DNA of 51,887 bases from Candidatus Tayloriibacteriota bacterium (GTDB taxonomy: Bacteria; Patescibacteriota; Minisyncoccia; Phycocordibacterales; PALSA-1337). The stretch is taken from the NCBI GenBank assembly GCA_903839695.1, contig CAIMDI010000017.1, positions 1-51,887 of the forward strand, given 5' to 3'. Of the stretch, positions 37,299 through 46,203 are shown piece by piece. The notes under the pieces were generated by a model, which was not told where the DNA came from, made no database searches, and was given only the letters and a program-made list of their open reading frames with translations. The position numbers and the translations under genes are program-made. Numbering within the stretch: position 1 is the stretch's first letter; each line of letters opens with the position of its first letter.

Positions 37299-37832
37299 TT
37301 ATTCAGCGTTAGTGTACACTTCCTGAACCTCATCATTTTCTTCTAGAGCTTCAACAAGTGCATGTAATTTTTCTATATCTTCATCTTCAAGTGGCATTGT
37401 TGTTGTTGCTGTGATTATTCCATCTGAACCTTTTGAGAATGCCCAAGCAGCACTACCAGGGGAGGCGAGCTCTGCTCCATGTCTAGCTAGTATAGCTTTT
37501 ATTTCCTGAGCCGCTTTGTTTCTATTGTCTGTTAATGCCTCAATAAGAATAGCAATACCACCTGGTCCGTATGACTCATATTGAATATTCTCCATTTGAG
37601 CACTATTGTCTGTGGTAGCTTTCTTTATGGCTCTATCAATGGTGTCGTTTGGCATATTTGCTTTTCTTGCCTTTTCAATTGCCAAAGCTAATCCAGGAGA
37701 TTTTAAGTTTCCTCCAGCTTTCTTTGCCTCTACTGTGATAAAGCGAACAAGTTTACCAAATACATTACTTTTCTTTGCGTCATTCGCCGCCTTTTGATGC
37801 TTTATTTTTGAAAATTTATTATGTCCTGACAT
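37299..37832 (-). CDS. YebC/PmpR family transcriptional regulator (short form)
   Basis: 'MSGHNKFSKIKHQKAANDAKKSNVFGKLVRFITVEAKKAGG', 'YGPGGIAILIEALTDNRNKA'; 177 aa. Confidence 0.93.
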   Translation of the reverse strand: MSGHNKFSKIKHQKAANDAKKSNVFGKLVRFITVEAKKAGGNLKSPGLALAIEKARKANMPNDTIDRAIKKATTDNSAQMENIQYESYGPGGIAILIEALTDNRNKAAQEIKAILARHGAELASPGSAAWAFSKGSDGIITATTTMPLEDEDIEKLHALVEALEENDEVQEVYTNAE

Positions 37833-37833
37833 A

Positions 37834-38700
37834 TTATTTATTTTTAATTAATTTTAATGCGTTTTTAATTTCTTCCTTTTGTTTTTTTTCCAATTCCTTC
37901 ATTTCTTTCTTGTGTCTCGCTTGCATTTTCTTTATATCCTCCGCGGGTGGTAGGGATTCTGGATAAATATTTGACTTAATTAACACACCCCTTACATTTC
38001 TGTTGTTTGCCACATGTTCATTAAGTATACTACCTTTACCCTGAAGATTTTTCTTTTTAGTGTTTTCTGTTGTTATTGCTGTGGCGAATTCTTTTGCGGA
38101 TATTGTTACTTTTGGTAATGCATCTGCTAGTGGTTTATCTTTCGAAACACCAAGTCCCTTCTTCATGTCATCAGTTGTTTTTCCACCAAACAAAGCCTTG
38201 TCGCCAAAACTGCGTATTTCAGATATACCTCGTCCATCAACACCTCTAGAAAATGCAACTACTACAAATTCTTTTTCTGCCAAAGTAAGTTTTTCCCTAG
38301 CACTAATCCTTTCAAATTCCTCAATCCTTTTTTCTATTAATTCCATTTTCCTTGTCTGTGTTATGAAATATGCCTGTGCGAACGCAATCTCAGTTTTTCT
38401 AGGATCTCCATTTAGGGCGATCAGATAACAGGCATATCTTGTAAGTTTTATATCTTTTATCTCTTTTTCCAAATTCATGCCCATTTTTACGATTTTCGTG
38501 ACCTCACGAAAATGGTCTGGAACCGAACCTTTTGATTTCTCACACGCCTCTTTTGCTCTTTGAACAGCTGTTTCAAAGTTTTCCCAACGCAAATATCCTA
38601 GTAGAGGATATAAATCTCTGGCATACCAATACTCTATACCATTTTCTCGACGGGCGTCATCAAAGGTTTTGTAAAGTGTTTGTAATTCTTTGTTCTCCAT
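37834..38700 (-). CDS. dinD: DinD-like DNA-damage-inducible protein
   Basis: 'GIEYWYARDLYPLLGYLRWENFETAVQRAKEAC', 'DIKLTRYACYLIALNGDPRKTEIAFAQAYF', 'FGDKALFGGKTTDDMK'. Confidence 0.88.
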   Translation of the reverse strand: MENKELQTLYKTFDDARRENGIEYWYARDLYPLLGYLRWENFETAVQRAKEACEKSKGSVPDHFREVTKIVKMGMNLEKEIKDIKLTRYACYLIALNGDPRKTEIAFAQAYFITQTRKMELIEKRIEEFERISAREKLTLAEKEFVVVAFSRGVDGRGISEIRSFGDKALFGGKTTDDMKKGLGVSKDKPLADALPKVTISAKEFATAITTENTKKKNLQGKGSILNEHVANNRNVRGVLIKSNIYPESLPPAEDIKKMQARHKKEMKELEKKQKEEIKNALKLIKNK

Positions 38701-38880
38701 TATCACATTCTACTCCTTGAAAGTGACTTGTAAACTTATCATCAACAAAGAATTGTTTTGTAATTATTTCCTTTGTAATGGGCACCTTTATTTTAAAATA
38801 CTCTACATTGACCTTTATTAATTTCCTCTCACTACCAGGTGTTTCAAACACCACCTTTCCTGCACCTATTCCATAATATT

Positions 38881-39879
38881 TTATTTTTTTAGTTCCAAAT
38901 GCCCATAAGCCTTTTCTGTAGCAGTTCTTCCGCGTGCCGTACGCTCTAGCAACCCTAATTGTATGAGATATGGTTCATACACCTCCTCTATCGTTGCCTG
39001 TTCTTCTGATAGGGCAGCAGCTATGGTATTCAATCCCACCGGACCACCTTTAAACTTCTCAATCATAACTTTTAATATATCTCGGTCGGCGCCATTTAAA
39101 CCTAGATTATCAATACCTAGCATTTTTAATGCTTTTTCTACAGACTCTTTTGTTAAAGAGGTTTTGTTTATTTGTGCATAATCTCTACATCTTTTTAAAA
39201 AGTAATTTGCTGTTCTTGGTGTGAAACGACTACGTAAAGAAATTTCCTTAACAGCTTCTGGATGAATGTTTATATCAAGGATTTTTGCCGATCTTTTGAT
39301 GATTTCACCTATCTCTGATTCTGTATAAAATTCAAGTTTAAAAACACCACCAGAAAATCTTGATCTAAGTGGAGAAGATATCATTGCTATACGAGTAGTA
39401 GCTGCGATAAGTGTAAAAGAGGGGAGCTCAAGTTGAATTGTTCTTGCCGAAGGACCTTTTCCTATAATAATATCCAAAACACCGCTTTCCATCGCGGGAT
39501 AAAGTACTTCCTCAATAGCTTTGTTTAGTCTGTGTATTTCATCAATAAAAAGTATATCGCCGTGTGATAGATTTGTGAGAATTGATGCAAGATCACCAAC
39601 CTTAAGAATGGCTGGGCCTGAAGTTACTTTCATTTGTGTGCCGGTTTCCTTTGCTATCAGGTGAGCAAGAGTGGTTTTTCCTAAACCAGGTGGGCCGTAA
39701 AATAAAATATGCTCAGGAGGATGCTTTCTTTCTTGTGCGGCTGTCAAAAGTATATGCAAATTGTCTTTTATTGATTGTTGTCCTATGTAATCAGCCCACT
39801 TAGAAGGACGGAGTGTCTGGTCTAAATACCCAGTCTCTTTTTCTTGTTCAGAATTATTTTTAGAAATATTACTTGACAT
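38881..39879 (-). CDS. ruvB: Holliday junction branch migration helicase RuvB
   Basis: 'LFYGPPGLGKTTLAHLIA', 'ILFIDEIHRLNKAIEEVLYPAME', 'ERTARGRTATEKAYGHL'. Confidence 0.97.
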   Translation of the reverse strand: MSSNISKNNSEQEKETGYLDQTLRPSKWADYIGQQSIKDNLHILLTAAQERKHPPEHILFYGPPGLGKTTLAHLIAKETGTQMKVTSGPAILKVGDLASILTNLSHGDILFIDEIHRLNKAIEEVLYPAMESGVLDIIIGKGPSARTIQLELPSFTLIAATTRIAMISSPLRSRFSGGVFKLEFYTESEIGEIIKRSAKILDINIHPEAVKEISLRSRFTPRTANYFLKRCRDYAQINKTSLTKESVEKALKMLGIDNLGLNGADRDILKVMIEKFKGGPVGLNTIAAALSEEQATIEEVYEPYLIQLGLLERTARGRTATEKAYGHLELKK

Positions 39880-39962
39880 AACTATTAATATATGCTAAGC
39901 TACTTGGGTAAGTGAATAGCGAAGCAATTATAGCATTTTTACAGGAATCCTTCGGATTCATA

Positions 39963-40111
39963 AATCTCTAAACAATATAGTCCGTTTACTCGAACTATCT
40001 GGTGTAGTTTTGAGGACGTTCTGGTTATAAACCTTGTGTTTATTTACTGGGATTATCCTTGAGGCTACGTTTAACTTTTGGTGATCGCATTGAAAGTATT
40101 GTTTAGAGATT
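39963..40111. ncRNA. Candidate structured RNA, 6S-like rod; strand unknown
   Basis: Perfect 15-bp closing stem AATCTCTAAACAATA/TATTGTTTAGAGATT around a symmetric unpaired bubble and a terminal arm with ATAAAC/GTTTAT; no ORF. Confidence 0.4.
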
Positions 40112-40234
40112 CATGCACCCGATTTTCTTAAGAAGTTTATATAAGAAAGAAAATCAAAACTCTATCTGCAATCAATATTACCTACTCTCCACTAAAAATT
40201 CAATTGACAGTGGTTTTCTTTTGCTTCGTAACAA

Positions 40235-41905
40235 TTAGTCTACAATAGAAATCACTCTTTGTAGTTCGTCAAAGGATGTGGTGCCCTGCAGTATCTTTAT
40301 AATACCATCTTGTTTAAGTGTAAGTATTGCTTGAGGTGCTGCAGCCTTTTCTATTTGATCAGCACTAGGATTATTTTCCAGTGTAGCGTTTACTTCAGGG
40401 GTCATAAGTATTCCTTCATAAATACCTATTCTTCCTTTGTATCCAGTGTGATTACATTTTTCACATTCGCTGGCCACAAAAATATTTGCTGGTATAGGGG
40501 GTATATCATTTTTATCATATATTGTTGAAATGATTTGGTCTATCATTATTTTATTTTCTCCATCAATAGGGACTGGTTTTTTACAGAACTCACAAAGTTT
40601 TCTAACCAAACGTTGAGCAAGAACTATATTTATTGCCGAACTAATAATTTTAGGATTTACTTTTAGATCTATAAGTCGAGGAAATGAACCAGCGGCGCTA
40701 TTTGTGTGAAGGGTAGAGAACACCAAGTGACCTGTAAGTGCAGAGTTGATAGCTATTGCCGCTGTTTCTCCATCTCGGATCTCACCAACCATTATTATAT
40801 CTGGATCTTGTCTAAGAGCTGCACGCAATCCATCTAGAAATGTGTATCCTTTATCATTAACTTGTGTTTGCACAATACCTTGTAGATGGTATTCGATAGG
40901 ATCCTCAATGGTAATAATTTTTACAGTTGGATTGTGTGCTTTTTTTAAGAAGGCATAAAGGGTTGTCGTTTTTCCAGAGCCTGTTGGTCCTGTTGTTAAA
41001 AGCATTCCATTGGGTTTGTCTATTTCTTTTAAAATAATATCAAGTAATTTTGGTGGTATACCAAGCTCCTCTAATGGAACACCGATAGACTTTGGATTTA
41101 GAATACGCATAACAATGGACTCGTTGTACGCTCCAGGAAGTATAGATGTACGTATTTCTATGTCCATATCTTTTACATGCACACTGAATCTTCCGTCTTG
41201 AGAGTCTTTTTTAATATTTAATTTTAATCCAGATAATAGTTTTACTCTTGAAAGTAATAGCCCATAAGTGTCTGCATCAAAATCTAAAACTTTTACAAGC
41301 ACTCCGTCCAATCTATATCTAAGTCTTATATAGTCCTCCTCTGGCTCAATGTGTATATCGGATGCTCCGGTTGCTAGGGCACCGGCAAGTATTGTTTCAA
41401 GTATTCTAGAAACTCTGTAACTCTTTTTCATAGAGAGGGTGTTTTCTAGTATAGAAATAATTGTTGGCAATCCGTTTGCTTTTTCTATGATTTCAGATAT
41501 TTCATCGCTCGCTACTTCCAAAGAGCCGGCTTTACTTTCATATGCAAAAGAAAGGTCTTTATAAGAATTCCATGCTTTTTCTAAACTGACCGTAGAACAA
41601 ATATAAAGTACAGGCAATAAACCTTTTGCTTTTAGATTGTTTAAAATTTCTTGAACCTTTGGGTCTTCTGGTATTCTTGTTGCAATTTTGACTTTTTTAT
41701 CTATAAGAGCAAATGCAGCCATTTTGTTTTGTCTGGCAGTATTTTCTTCTATTAATCTTAATGCATCAGTGTTTATAGAATTTACAGTTAGGTCAATGTA
41801 TTCAATACCATATTTACCTGAAAGGAGTTGTACTAATTCTTCCTCCTCTCTTTTTAATAGATCACCAACTCTTCTATTTTGTTTATCTTCGTCAAATTGA
41901 ATCAT
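40235..41905 (-). CDS. PilB/GspE family type IV pilus/type II secretion ATPase
   Basis: 'LLTTGPTGSGKTTTLYAFL', 'TIEDPIEYHLQGIVQTQVN', 'RQDPDIIMVGEIRDGETAAIAI'; start set at MIQFDEDKQNRR (ORF opens at 42001). Confidence 0.95.
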   Translation of the reverse strand: MIQFDEDKQNRRVGDLLKREEEELVQLLSGKYGIEYIDLTVNSINTDALRLIEENTARQNKMAAFALIDKKVKIATRIPEDPKVQEILNNLKAKGLLPVLYICSTVSLEKAWNSYKDLSFAYESKAGSLEVASDEISEIIEKANGLPTIISILENTLSMKKSYRVSRILETILAGALATGASDIHIEPEEDYIRLRYRLDGVLVKVLDFDADTYGLLLSRVKLLSGLKLNIKKDSQDGRFSVHVKDMDIEIRTSILPGAYNESIVMRILNPKSIGVPLEELGIPPKLLDIILKEIDKPNGMLLTTGPTGSGKTTTLYAFLKKAHNPTVKIITIEDPIEYHLQGIVQTQVNDKGYTFLDGLRAALRQDPDIIMVGEIRDGETAAIAINSALTGHLVFSTLHTNSAAGSFPRLIDLKVNPKIISSAINIVLAQRLVRKLCEFCKKPVPIDGENKIMIDQIISTIYDKNDIPPIPANIFVASECEKCNHTGYKGRIGIYEGILMTPEVNATLENNPSADQIEKAAAPQAILTLKQDGIIKILQGTTSFDELQRVISIVD

Positions 41906-41958
41906 TTTGTTAATGTTATTTGTATTTATTATAACGTATAAGATGATTTTGCTATCTA

Positions 41959-41986
41959 TTGACATTGCCATCAAATATGATATAAT
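41959..41986 (+). promoter_or_regulatory. Consensus sigma70-type promoter
   Basis: TTGACA (41959-41964), 16-nt spacer, TATAAT (41981-41986). Confidence 0.8.
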
Positions 41987-41993
41987 ATAGGTA

Positions 41994-42014
41994 AAGCTCA
42001 AATGTCTTGAGCTT
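41994..42014 (+). promoter_or_regulatory. 5'-UTR stem-loop
   Basis: AAGCTCAA-ATGTC-TTGAGCTT, 8-bp perfect stem at the predicted transcript start. Confidence 0.7.
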
Positions 42015-42036
42015 GTGAAAGGAAAAAAGAGAAAAT

Positions 42037-42522
42037 ATGAGAAGTTCTTTTAAAATCTTGTTGGTAGCATTTGTGTTGGTTATGTTTGGTAGTATGGCAG
42101 GGCACGCTGAGACTTCGCTGAAAAAACTTTTCAGCCTTAAGAAAGCGGAGGGTGAAAGCCCTTATGTCCGTACACCACCGGCTCCACCAATGCCAACGGA
42201 AACGAACCCGAGCAGTGTCCAAGTGTTCGTACTCATGCCCAATGAGGCGATACCTTGGAGCCGGGTTGCACCAAAACCAGCCGACAGAACGGGTGAAACC
42301 GTTTTGTATAAAGACGGTTTAGAAATGGTCCGGTACTACTATGTGCGCGGCGACCAGTGGGTCGCCGAATACAGTGAAGTACGAAAGGGAAGATGGGTGA
42401 AAGTTGTGACAGTCACAACCACACTCTCTTGGTCCTATGGTGCATGGACCAACAAGGTGGTGGTCTCACCACCAGTCATGGTTCCAGACCGTGGAACCAA
42501 AAGCAGTAGAGGTAGACATTAA
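42037..42522 (+). CDS. Small secreted protein of unknown function with hairpin-dense mRNA
   Basis: Signal peptide 'MRSSFKILLVAFVLVMFGSMAGHAE'; own promoter and terminator; ~50-57% GC in the parts I counted. Confidence 0.75.
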   Translation: MRSSFKILLVAFVLVMFGSMAGHAETSLKKLFSLKKAEGESPYVRTPPAPPMPTETNPSSVQVFVLMPNEAIPWSRVAPKPADRTGETVLYKDGLEMVRYYYVRGDQWVAEYSEVRKGRWVKVVTVTTTLSWSYGAWTNKVVVSPPVMVPDRGTKSSRGRH

Positions 42523-42538
42523 TTGCTACCTCTGCAAC

Positions 42539-42574
42539 CCAGCCCCTCTCAAATTGAGATGTGGGCTGGTTTTT
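42539..42574 (+). terminator. Strong Rho-independent terminator
   Basis: CCAGCCC … TCTCA-AAT-TGAGA … GGGCTGG followed by TTTTT. Confidence 0.92.
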
Positions 42575-42642
42575 GTTTTATTTATATTAAATTTTCTTAT
42601 TTATGCTATATTTATTTTAATAAAATAATTTTGCCATATAAA

Positions 42643-43083
42643 ATGAAAAAAACATTTATTACACATTCTTTAGAGGAAACACAAAAATTTGCTAAAGATT
42701 GGTTGGCATCTTTGCCTTTTGAAAGTGATGAAGCAACAATAGTAGGACTTTATGGAAATCTCGGTTCAGGAAAAACAACTTTTACACAATCCGTAGCAAA
42801 GGAATTAGGTATTCATTCTTCAGTTACTAGTCCTACTTTTGTTATAGAAAAATTATATGAAACAAATCACTCACATTTTGCTAGACTTATTCACATTGAT
42901 GCATATAGATTAGAAAGCGGACGAGAATTACAAACACTTAATTTTGAGGATTTAGTTGATAATCCAAATAATTTAATAATTATAGAGTGGCCAGAAAATA
43001 TTAAAGAGATTTTACCAGAAAATCATTTGAAAATACTTTGTGAATTTGTCGATGAGAATTCTAGGAAATTTGAGGTACAATAG
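42643..43083 (+). CDS. tsaE: tRNA threonylcarbamoyladenosine biosynthesis ATPase TsaE
   Basis: 'GLYGNLGSGKTTFTQSVAKELG', 'VTSPTFVIEKLY', 'HIDAYRLE'; start set at the MKKTFITHSLEET ATG. Confidence 0.93.
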   Translation: MKKTFITHSLEETQKFAKDWLASLPFESDEATIVGLYGNLGSGKTTFTQSVAKELGIHSSVTSPTFVIEKLYETNHSHFARLIHIDAYRLESGRELQTLNFEDLVDNPNNLIIIEWPENIKEILPENHLKILCEFVDENSRKFEVQ

Positions 43084-43087
43084 GACT

Positions 43088-45499
43088 ATGAAAGAGGTAA
43101 TAGAAAAACAGAAAAAGACTGCAGGAACAGAGATAAAGCCAAAAATGAGTCCAAAGAGACTTGTGCTTCTTGATGCACACGCTATTTTACATAGGGCTTA
43201 TCATGCATTGCCAGATTTTATGTCTGCAAAAGGGGAACCAACAGGTGCTCTGTATGGCCTTACTACTATGCTCATAAAAATAATTGATGAACTTAAGCCA
43301 GATTATTTGGTTGCTTGCTACGATTTACCACAGCCAACATATAGACATGAAGCATATAAAGATTATAAAGCAGGAAGGGCAAAGGCGGACGATGAACTGG
43401 TTGCTCAAATGAAACGATCTAGAGATGTTTTTAAGGCTTTTGATATTCCTATATATGACATGCCAGGTTTTGAGGCCGATGATATGCTTGGTACTATCGT
43501 AGAACAATTAAAAGACAATTCAGAAATAGAAATAATTATTGCTTCTGGTGACATGGACACACTTCAACTTGTTACTGGAAAAAAAGTTCAAGTATATACA
43601 TTAAAAAAGGGTATAAAAGATACGATTATTTATGATGAAAGTGGTGTGAACGAACGTTATGGTTTTGGACCACTTCAGCTTCCTGATTACAAAGGGCTTC
43701 GTGGTGATCCATCAGATAATATTATAGGTATCGCCGGGATTGGAGAAAAAACCGCGACAACACTTATTTCTACTTTTGGGACAATAGAAAATATTTATAA
43801 AGAATTAGAGGATGGCAATGAAGCAAAATTTAGTAAAGCAGGCATTACCGCAAGAATTATAGGGCTTTTAAAAGAGGGCAAAGAAGACGCTGAATTTAGT
43901 AAAATGCTTGGAACTATACGCAGAGATGCTCCAATAAATTTCATATTGCCTAAAAATTTCAATGAAGGAATCGATTTCGATAAAATAATTTCTTTATTTA
44001 ATGAATTAGATTTTAGAACTTTAGCAAATAGACTACGAATGGTTCTTGGTGGAAAAGCTGAAGAAATTAAAAAAGAAGAAACCGAACAAAATATTTCAGA
44101 AAAAGATTTAACTGAGACAGGCATCGCTCTTTGGCTTATTAATTCCAATCTAACAAACCCTACTGTTGATGATGTTTTAGAATTTGCAAAGACAAAAGAT
44201 TTTTCAGATGCAAGAAAAATTATCTTTGCTGAGCTTGATAAAAGGGGATTAAAAAAGGTATATGAGGATATTGAATATCCCATAATTCCAATTATCAAAA
44301 ATATGGACGAAAAAGGTGTAAAAATTGATAAGGATTTTTTAAATGAATTATCAAAAACTTATCATACAGAACTTTCCAAATTAGAAAAGAAAATTTGGGA
44401 ACATGCTGGAGGAGAATTCAATATAAATTCACCAAAACAACTCGGCGAAATTCTTTTTGATAAAATGCTTTTAACAGCTAAAGGTCTAAAAAAGACTAGT
44501 GGCGGAGCTCGTTCAACAAGAGAGTCGGAGCTCGAAAAACTTAGAGATTCACATCCTATAGTTCCATTACTTTTTGAATATAGAGAACTTCAGAAATTAC
44601 TTTCTACATATATTGATACTATACCTACTCTTGTAGATGATAATAACCGCCTGCACGCTCATTTTTTGCAAACGGGCACTACAACCGGCAGAATGTCGTC
44701 TCAGGGTCCAAATCTTCAAAATATTCCAGTTAAGACAGAATTGGGAAGAGCGATAAGAAAAGCTTTTATCGCTGAAAAAGGATTTGTTCTTGCTTCTTTA
44801 GATTATTCACAAATCGAATTGCGCATAGCCGCTTTTCTTTCTGGTGATGAAAAACTAATTGAGATATTCACAAAAGGTGAAGACGTGCACACCGCAGTCG
44901 CCGCTGAGGTTTTTGAAGTTCCCTTAGATAAAGTTGATAGAGAAATGCGTAGAAAAGCCAAGGTTATAAATTTCGGAATACTTTATGGTATGGGTGTTAA
45001 TGCATTAAGACAAAATCTTGGAGAGGGAACAGAACGTGCTGAAGCCCAGAAATTTTATAATGATTATTTTCTAAAGTTTTCCGGTTTGGCATCATATCTA
45101 AATCAAGTAAAAGCTGATGCACAAAGAAAAGGCTATACTGAAACTTTTTTTGGAAGAAGAAGATATTTTGAAGGAATAAATTCAAAATTATCATTCATAA
45201 AGGCAATGGCAGAGAGAATGGCTATTAATGCTCCTATTCAAGGAACAAGCGCTGATATTGTTAAAATTGCGATGAAAAGAATAGATGAATATTTGATTAA
45301 AGAGAATTTACAAAGTGATGTACAACTTATTTTACAAGTTCATGATGAGCTTGTTTATGAAGTTAAAGAAAAGATGGCTGATAAAATAATTGAAAAAATA
45401 AAAAAGATAATGGAAACGGTTATTGATCCAAAAGATATTAAAGGTATAAAGTGTATAGCTAATGGAGTTATAGGAAAAAATTGGGGAGAATTGAAATAA
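43088..45499 (+). CDS. polA: DNA polymerase I
   Basis: 5' nuclease domain plus polymerase motifs 'DYSQIELRIAAFLSGD', 'RRKAKVINFGILYGMG', 'QVHDELVYEV'. Confidence 0.96.
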   Translation: MKEVIEKQKKTAGTEIKPKMSPKRLVLLDAHAILHRAYHALPDFMSAKGEPTGALYGLTTMLIKIIDELKPDYLVACYDLPQPTYRHEAYKDYKAGRAKADDELVAQMKRSRDVFKAFDIPIYDMPGFEADDMLGTIVEQLKDNSEIEIIIASGDMDTLQLVTGKKVQVYTLKKGIKDTIIYDESGVNERYGFGPLQLPDYKGLRGDPSDNIIGIAGIGEKTATTLISTFGTIENIYKELEDGNEAKFSKAGITARIIGLLKEGKEDAEFSKMLGTIRRDAPINFILPKNFNEGIDFDKIISLFNELDFRTLANRLRMVLGGKAEEIKKEETEQNISEKDLTETGIALWLINSNLTNPTVDDVLEFAKTKDFSDARKIIFAELDKRGLKKVYEDIEYPIIPIIKNMDEKGVKIDKDFLNELSKTYHTELSKLEKKIWEHAGGEFNINSPKQLGEILFDKMLLTAKGLKKTSGGARSTRESELEKLRDSHPIVPLLFEYRELQKLLSTYIDTIPTLVDDNNRLHAHFLQTGTTTGRMSSQGPNLQNIPVKTELGRAIRKAFIAEKGFVLASLDYSQIELRIAAFLSGDEKLIEIFTKGEDVHTAVAAEVFEVPLDKVDREMRRKAKVINFGILYGMGVNALRQNLGEGTERAEAQKFYNDYFLKFSGLASYLNQVKADAQRKGYTETFFGRRRYFEGINSKLSFIKAMAERMAINAPIQGTSADIVKIAMKRIDEYLIKENLQSDVQLILQVHDELVYEVKEKMADKIIEKIKKIMETVIDPKDIKGIKCIANGVIGKNWGELK

Positions 45500-45503
45500 C
45501 AAA

Positions 45504-46184
45504 ATGATTTATTTTTTTCATGGAAATGATACGGAAAAGGCGAGAATTAAAGCAAATGAGCTTGCCAATTCTTTACATAAGAAAAAACCAGAAGCATCTT
45601 TTTTTAAAATGGATGTAGAAAATTTTGATATTACTACACTTCAAGAATACATAGGCGGGCAGGGACTTTTTTCAAATAAGTATATCGTTTTATTGGATAG
45701 GCTTTGTGAAAAGAAAGATATTAAAGAGTTAGTCACCGATTTACTAAAAGAGATTTCTGAATCAGAAAACATTTTTATTATTTTTGAAGCGAAGATAGAT
45801 AAAGCAACAGCCACAAAAATAGAAAAAAAGGCAGAAAAGACTGCAACTTTTGATTTGTCAGAAAAAGAAGAAAGAGAATTGAAAAGTAAAAAAGAAGAGG
45901 GGATGAATATTTTTGATATAGCAAATGCGCTTGGAGAAAAAAACAAGAAACATATTTGGATTATTTATCGTCAGCTTCTTGAAGAGGGGAAGGCGGTAGA
46001 GGAAATTCACGGTGTTATTTTTTGGAAAGCAAAAAGTATGTTGCTAGCAAATGATTTTAGGATATGGACAAGCGAGGAATTAATGAAATTAATTGAGGAT
46101 TTAATTAATGTTTATCATCAATCTAGAAGGGGTAATACTGATTTTGAATGTGGATTGGAAAAGCTATTGTTAAAAATTAAATAG
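45504..46184 (+). CDS. holA: DNA polymerase III delta subunit-like (short)
   Basis: 'MIYFFHGNDTEKARIKANEL', 'GQGLFSNKYIVLLDRL', 'NIFDIANALGEKNKKHIWIIYRQLLEEGK'. Confidence 0.75.
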   Translation: MIYFFHGNDTEKARIKANELANSLHKKKPEASFFKMDVENFDITTLQEYIGGQGLFSNKYIVLLDRLCEKKDIKELVTDLLKEISESENIFIIFEAKIDKATATKIEKKAEKTATFDLSEKEERELKSKKEEGMNIFDIANALGEKNKKHIWIIYRQLLEEGKAVEEIHGVIFWKAKSMLLANDFRIWTSEELMKLIEDLINVYHQSRRGNTDFECGLEKLLLKIK

Positions 46185-46203
46185 CAATTTATTTCTGCTC
46201 TTT

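Noticed and set aside
37299-37832. Short YebC (177 aa) as truncation
   Set aside because: Ends in a normal stop with adjacent ruvC 3 nt later; likely a lineage-typical short form rather than a pseudogene.
39970-39985. Group I intron S element (CAATATAGTCCG)
   Set aside because: No matching R, P or Q elements and it falls inside the 15-bp closing stem; coincidental.
41998-42222. 74-aa antisense ORF at the hairpin-rich gene
   Set aside because: No start context or signal; the + strand has promoter, signal peptide and terminator.
42608-45499. PolA lacking proofreading as a novelty
   Set aside because: Absence of an active 3'-5' exonuclease domain in polA is common in many bacteria.
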